This document shows positions 59,213 through 64,000 of a DNA stretch of 64,000 nucleotides, in pieces. The first letter of the stretch is position 1. Each line of letters begins with the position of its first letter. Source of the stretch: Rostrohypoxylon terebratum (Eukaryota; Ascomycota; Sordariomycetes; Xylariales; Hypoxylaceae); contig MU385930.1 of NCBI GenBank assembly GCA_022497145.1, positions 1 to 64,000 on the forward strand. Reading direction: 5' to 3'. The translations under genes and the position numbers were made by a program. Below the pieces are notes generated by a model. That model had not been told where the DNA came from and did no database searches. It saw only the letters and a list, made by a program, of their open reading frames with translations.

Positions 59213-61380
59213 ATGGGGACTGGTAAGAAGGAACGTAACCGGCTGGCCCGGCAGGGCAAGTCCGGCCAGGGAATGGACAACATCAAGGTCAAGGGCGAGA
59301 ACTTCTATCGTTCCGCGAAGAAGGTCAAGACCTTGAATATGCGAAAGGATGAAGGCAAACCAGTCCGAAACGCTGACGGCAAGATCATCCAAGCTGCCAA
59401 GTACCAGTCCAGAGATATACCATCCGCTAGGGTCGAACCTAACAGGAAGTGGTTTACCAATACCCGTGTCATTTCCCAAGACTCCCTCAAGGCTTTCCGC
59501 GATGCAATGGCCGAGAAGGCCAACGACCCTTACCAGGTCCTCCTTAAGTCGAACAAGCTACCTATGACCCTGATAAGGGATGATACCAACACCCAGAACG
59601 GCGTCAAGGTGCACAAGGCTAAGATGGCAATAGAGAGCTCTCCATTTGCTGACGCATTTGGCCCGAAATCTCAGCGCAAGAGGGTAAAGTTGGGCGTAAG
59701 CAGCTTAACGGATCTGGCCGAGGATACCGAGAAGAGTATGGATACGTACAAGGAGCGTCTTGAGCAGGCGAGACTTCTTAGCGGCAACTCTGGGGGTGGT
59801 CTTGATGTCGATGGAGAGGGCCAGACCAAAGGCGAGGACGCCCTTACTATGGCCATCGAACCTATCTTCAACAAGGGCCAGAGCAAACGGATATGGAACG
59901 AGCTCTACAAAGTTCTCGAGTATGTTACTGCCTTGTCTTTCGGATTCGGATTGAGTAATTGCTAACGGTTCATAGTGCTTCCGATGTTGTCATCCATGTA
60001 TTGGATGCTCGCGACCCTCTTGGCACACGATGTCGCAGCGTTGAGAAATACCTGAAGGAGGAAGCGCCGCATAAACACTTGATATTCGTCTTGAACAAGA
60101 CTGACTTAGTCCCCACAAGCGTAGCTGTACGTTGCGTGATTTCCTATATTATATTTTTTTTTGTCGATCTTGTCGACCCCAATGATTTTTGTCAGGGTGC
60201 TGCTCTCTTCAATGAGAAGTAATCCGTTACGGCATTGGGAGATCAAACATCCATACTTACTGTTCTCATGTCCTCGGACTGAGAGCTGACGGTGTCCCCG
60301 TTTTGGAGACTCGTCATTAGTTGGGCCGTGTTTCATTTTGAGTTGAAATCTATCTCTACCTGTTTTGGGTGGCCTGTGGTCGATTTCTTAGTAATGATTC
60401 ATACATCCATTCACTTTGCTTTTTATTGTTTTATATACTGCATGAGTATTGAGCACATGCTAACATTGCTCAAGGCTGCATGGGTTCGCACCCTCTCCAA
60501 GGACTACCCCACCCTTGCTTTTCACTCGAGCATAACGAATCCTTTCGGCAAGGGTTCTCTAATCCAGCTTCTCAGACAATTCTCTCAGTTACACTCAGAC
60601 CGCAAGCAGATATCGGTCGGCTTAATAGGATATCCGAATGTCGGCAAATCCTCCATCATCAATACCCTCCGGAAGAAGAAGGTCGCCAAAGTCGCCCCTA
60701 TCCCCGGCGAAACTAAGGTCTGGCAGTATGTCACGCTGATGAAGCGGATATATCTTATTGATTGCCCTGGCGTCGTTCCTCCCAATCAGAATGATACACC
60801 ACAGGACATCTTACTCCGTGGCGTGGTTCGCGTCGAAATGGTGGAGAACCCCGAGCAATACATCCCTGCGCTTTTGTCAAAGGTCAAGCCACATCATATG
60901 GAACGTACCTACGAGATCAAGGGATGGAATGATCACATTCACTTTTTAGAGCTCCTCGCCCGAAAAGGCGGCCGACTGTTAAAGGCTGGTGAGCCTGATG
61001 TGGATGGTGTTGCCAAAATGGTGTTAAACGACTTCATGCGTGGCAAAATCCCGTGGTTTACCCCAGCACCCATAGTAGAAGGTGAAGAAGGAAAGCCTGT
61101 GGAGGGCCGTGAAGGTCGACTCGGCGAAATGCCACGAAAACGGAAGAGAGATGACATGGAGAGTGTTCCCGACACATCCGTGGCCGCATCGGCTACGTCG
61201 GTCACAGACGAAGAGAGCGAGAGCCAAGACGAGGAAGAGTTCGAAGGTTTTGACAGCGGAAGCGAGGAGTCTTCAGATGACGAAGTCGAAGCTGCCGGTG
61301 GAGATGAAGAAGAAGATATGATACCCCTAGAAGAGTTGAGCGATATCGATAGTGAATCGGGCGATGAGGACGAGGGATGA
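59213..61380 (+). CDS. NOG2: Nucleolar GTP-binding protein 2
   Basis: Exons are 59213-59919, 59976-60126 and 60475-61380, giving 587 aa. The protein is a circularly permuted GTPase needed for late nuclear steps of 60S ribosomal subunit assembly. The basic N-terminus starts MGTGKKERNRLARQGKSGQG and contains YRSAKKVKTLNMRKDEGKP. The permuted GTPase order is visible: DARDPLGTRC, then G4 NKTDL (276-280), then the P-loop GYPNVGKSS (338-346), then G3 DCPGV. The C-terminus is a long acidic tail (ESESQDEEEFEGFDSGSEES). Intron 1 is 56 nt, but intron 2 is 348 nt, far longer than usual here; its retention would stop translation at 60220-60222. Yeast NOG2 also has a long intron, which encodes snR191. Confidence 0.97.
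60127..60474 (+). ncRNA. NOG2 intron 2, possible snoRNA host (unproven)
   Basis: The intron starts GTACGT and ends with a CTAAC branch site and CAAG. Within it I see a CAATG/CATTG stem around 60210-60237 enclosing CCGTTACGG, followed by AGATCA, which fits the ANANNA form of an H box. A second set of stems pairs TCATTA (60314-60319) with TAATGA (60392-60397) and TGGGCC with GGCCTG, followed by an ACA at 60403. Spacings do not fit an H/ACA RNA perfectly, so this is only a candidate. Confidence 0.25.
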
Positions 61381-62357
61381 ATAGTCGCCCAGAAAGTGCG
61401 GAAATAGCCATAACAAACTGCCGCTACAGCTTGTCGAGCCTAGTTACGCCCAAGAGGAGATAAACTGGCCGATACGATTCACGACCTCTTGGTTGGGGTC
61501 GCTGTGTCCGCTGTATCCGAGCCTAGCACGAATGATCACAGGCTTCTGTAGCCGTCCGAGGTGAAGCTCTAGATACAGCTTAATTCCGAGTAGGACCTGA
61601 GCGACGCTCGGTAGTAATCGCTCCCCGTCGTGCGACAAATGCAACTGACGCCTTATAGAGCTGAAGGTTCTTGGTGGTGCATTGATACTGGATCGTTTAT
61701 CGTCGAGTCCGCAGCTTTAATTATCGGATCGATGATATCTAGACCGGGCTGACCGGGGAAACAACCAAATTCGATGGCCGGACTTTGCGGAAAATGAAAA
61801 GACATTATTCCCCAATATCGCCGTTCTTTGAAAAATTGAGACTAGGTAATGAGCAAATATGTGATTGTGGTACTTGAATTTTGAGCCTCTGCAGTCCTCC
61901 CCGACAACTTGTGACGAAACCAACGACGCACAAATTCTCGGTCCTAAAGCCGCTTCCTCCATCTCGCAACGTTCTTGCCGATGCCGCTAGAACATCCACC
62001 GCCTCCCACCGCAGCTAGTCGCTTGTGGTTGCCATCGATTCTTGTACGTTCTCCTTAGGACTTACTTCGCTTGAATATGCGGTGAAGTGGCAAGCGCGAA
62101 GATCGAAGAGGTGAGGCTTTTTCTTAAGTCGTAAGTCGTTCTACGTGTGTCTAAATCCTAAATATCTCCATCTCCCAATCATCCCATCCCATTCCATTCC
62201 ATTCATTCTCAATGATAAACCTGACCATCCGTTTTTGAATGTCCAATTCGCTATTTTTTGACTCTTTCTTGGGAAAAGTCATCATTGTCATAATTCTTTT
62301 TGGTTCCATACAGAACTTTCCAAGATTTTTAGGCTATCTAAATTACTCGTAGCTAAA
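61381..62357. other. Intergenic, no gene seen
   Basis: Nearly 1 kb between NOG2 and the But2-domain gene. The last 250 bases are pyrimidine-rich with CCATT repeats (62186-62205), resembling a leader. Confidence 0.6.
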
Positions 62358-63460
62358 ATGCTGCTACCTATACTTACTATAGCCCTCTTAGCTTCACTTG
62401 CCTCCGTCAGAGGTTCATCTGTCCGGACGAATCTTCAGATGAATGCTGGATGCGGCTTTCATCTTACGACAACGGGCGGGTACAATGGCTCAGTAGGGCA
62501 GCTGGGCAATGGACAAGTGAGAGCTGGAGGTGACCTGTCGCCGTGTCTATTCACTTGGTTTGGAGATGCTTTCGCTGATCAGCAAGCGAGGGGCTGCTGG
62601 TGGACTCGTACGATTTGCCTACATGCTCGTATTTATTTTTATTAATGGTTTCACTGACTTTGTGAATCTGAATAGCTCCCACCTCCGTCCTTCAGTGCGA
62701 TTGGAGCCAGCAGCCGGATCACGGCTTCACAATCGGATGTTCCGGCAGCGTGTCGTACAAAGGCCAGTCCACATTTTACGAATGTCATACCGGCGACGGT
62801 GACGAGGTCAACTTATATCTAGAGCCGAGAGGGGCGAACTGCTCAACAGTCCAGATACATGCTGATAACTGCCGAACTCCATGTTCTTCGCCACCCGGGC
62901 CCCCTCCTACCTCTACTATCTCTACTTCCTCCTCTTCCACACCAACAACCACTCACCCACCAGGCGAATGCGACGTAGTCATTGTCGAAGGTCCCGACGA
63001 AATCATCATAATTGACAGGGAAAACCCCGACAAAGCCTACGGCCCGAACCCAAATATGGTCGTACAGCTTTCGCCTAATACATCTACTATCTTCATATTC
63101 CGTTTTTCGCGGTCTGACGCGGGGAAGGGCTGCTCCATGATGTTCGACCTGCCCGCCCAAGAAAACCAACCGCCGCCCTACAATCTGACGGGGTCCGGGC
63201 TAGTCAGCTTCGCGGTTCTGGATGGCCCCGACACGGAGTCGGGTGAAACAACCTGGAATGACTCGCCTGCAGTGGCTATGCCGTTGGAGTCCGTGATGTT
63301 GAAACCCGGGATGAGCGTTACGCCGATCGACTTCGGGTGTCCAGGCGCGGATGCGGAGGTCGCGGTGCTAATGACGGACGGACCCGAGTCGGATGCGTGT
63401 TTAAATTATGACCAATCGAAGTCGGGGGAGCGTATCGGACTTTATCTCTTGAAGTGTTGA
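62358..63460 (+). CDS. Secreted protein with But2 C-terminal-like domain
   Basis: Exons are 62358-62607 and 62676-63460 (68-nt intron, GTACGA to ATAG), giving 344 aa. A signal peptide (MLLPILTIALLASLASVRGS) is followed by a cysteine-containing module (NAGCGFHLTTTGGYNGSVGQ to RGCWWTPPTSVLQCDW and CHTGDGDEVNLYL) often found in fungal surface proteins. A Pro/Ser/Thr linker separates it from the C-terminal But2-type domain, seen in YGPNPNMVVQLSPNTSTIFI, SDAGKGCSMMFDLP, YNLTGSGLVSFAVLDG and the end IGLYLLKC. But2-type domains were named from a fission yeast ubiquitin-like-protein binder, but most filamentous members are secreted wall or extracellular proteins of unknown role. There is no C-terminal hydrophobic tail, so it is probably released or wall-bound, not GPI-anchored. 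Confidence 0.88.
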
Positions 63461-64000
63461 AGGGTCACCAAAATAGGGCTATTGGGATTTTTTGGACTGG
63501 AGGTGGATATACCACTCTCCCCCTTTTTGGCACGATATTTCGGAGCTGTACTAGGTTATACCAAGACATGCAAAGTAGCCAAGGGGGTCAGGAGGAAGCT
63601 TACTATATGTGTGAAAGATTAAGGATATCAGTACCTAGGCTAGCTTCAATTTCCCATAAGGTTGACCTTTCCTCGTCATTCCTCCCAACCATACAAGAGT
63701 TATTAACAGCCTTGGTACAAGGTTGATCAATAACGGTTTGGCAGCGTTCTTCATCGTTAACCTTCACGTATCGGCAGAACCGGGGAATCCGCAGACACGC
63801 CCTACAATTGCAAAGGATATGATGCGTTTGTACAGCTCTGTCAGTGGATGGTGCATCGAGTCAAAAGCATTCCGGGGGTACGGAAGCTCTCGCCAACAGG
63901 ATGAAGATGACGGACCCGCCTTAGTAAGACTACATCTTGGATAGTACTAACGAAAGTTACGTGTAGACCAGTGGGCTGTCTCTAGTATCACTTCTTTTTG
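63461..64000. other. 3' flank, no gene seen
   Basis: Sequence after the But2-domain gene to the window edge. Open frames at 63454-63726 and 63723-63944 have no family resemblance and no start context. Confidence 0.5.

Noticed and set aside
60127..60474. C/D-box snoRNA in the NOG2 intron
   Set aside because: ATGATT-like and CTGA-like boxes occur, but no flanking terminal stem pairs them; the H/ACA idea fits somewhat better and is kept as a low-confidence candidate.
63454..63944. Two overlapping small frames after the But2-domain gene
   Set aside because: No family resemblance, no start context, and they begin at the end of a real gene's stop region.
1..64000. tRNA, 5S rRNA, CRISPR, and backbone secondary-metabolite synthase genes
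   Set aside because: I looked for B-box-like GGTTCGAANCC contexts, the conserved 5S core, regularly spaced repeats, and ketosynthase or adenylation motifs, and found nothing convincing. A tRNAscan or Rfam run could still find a weak case.

Overview
The window is nuclear DNA of a filamentous ascomycete (Pezizomycotina; gene style and the repeated CCTAGGT-type intergenic motif suggest Sordariomycetes, which is an inference). Support comes from short GT-AG introns of mostly 55-75 nt with CTAAC/CTGAC-like branch sites, fungal family members (homoisocitrate dehydrogenase, an ADP1-type ABC transporter, a But2-domain secreted protein, a short heme-thiolate peroxygenase), and long pyrimidine-rich leaders. 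I rebuilt 19 protein genes by joining exons; reading frames close across every proposed junction.

Layout. 1-11.5 kb: an orphan nuclear-looking protein (1110-2192), a secreted gamma-glutamyltransferase (3284-5039), a DJ-1/PfpI protein (6124-5365, minus), a DHA2 drug transporter (8250-10146) tail-to-tail with a secreted heme peroxygenase (11476-10519, minus). 11.5-16.7 kb: gene-poor. 16.7-18.7 kb: a second DHA2 transporter. 18.7-22.7 kb: no gene, ending in a leader with no ATG for more than 1 kb in front of a GPI-type aspartic protease (22730-24280). 25-29.6 kb: mitochondrial elongation factor G (MEF1) and, on the other strand, homoisocitrate dehydrogenase (LYS12). 32.5-38.9 kb: a long disordered protein, mitochondrial ribosomal protein uS8m (minus) and a proline-rich orphan. 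38.9-42.2 kb: no gene. 42.2-48.2 kb: a single-pass membrane protein with two PPxY motifs, an MCT-type transporter and a WrbA-type flavodoxin quinone reductase (minus). 50.6-57.3 kb: a PLP aminotransferase (minus) with an apparent GC-AG intron, and an ADP1-like ABCG transporter. 57.8-63.5 kb: mitoribosomal mS26/PET123 (minus) divergent from the ribosome-assembly GTPase NOG2, then a secreted But2-domain protein.

Functionally this is mostly a housekeeping chromosome-arm segment: mitochondrial translation (MEF1, uS8m, mS26), 60S ribosome assembly (NOG2), lysine synthesis, glutathione and redox handling, with several exporters and secreted proteins between them. I see no polyketide or peptide synthase, no CRISPR, no intact transposon and no convincing tRNA or rRNA gene. 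The most interesting signals are non-coding: ATG-depleted leaders with isolated upstream ORFs, an over-long NOG2 intron (the yeast counterpart hosts a snoRNA), a non-canonical splice donor, and an exact 20-bp intergenic motif present three times.
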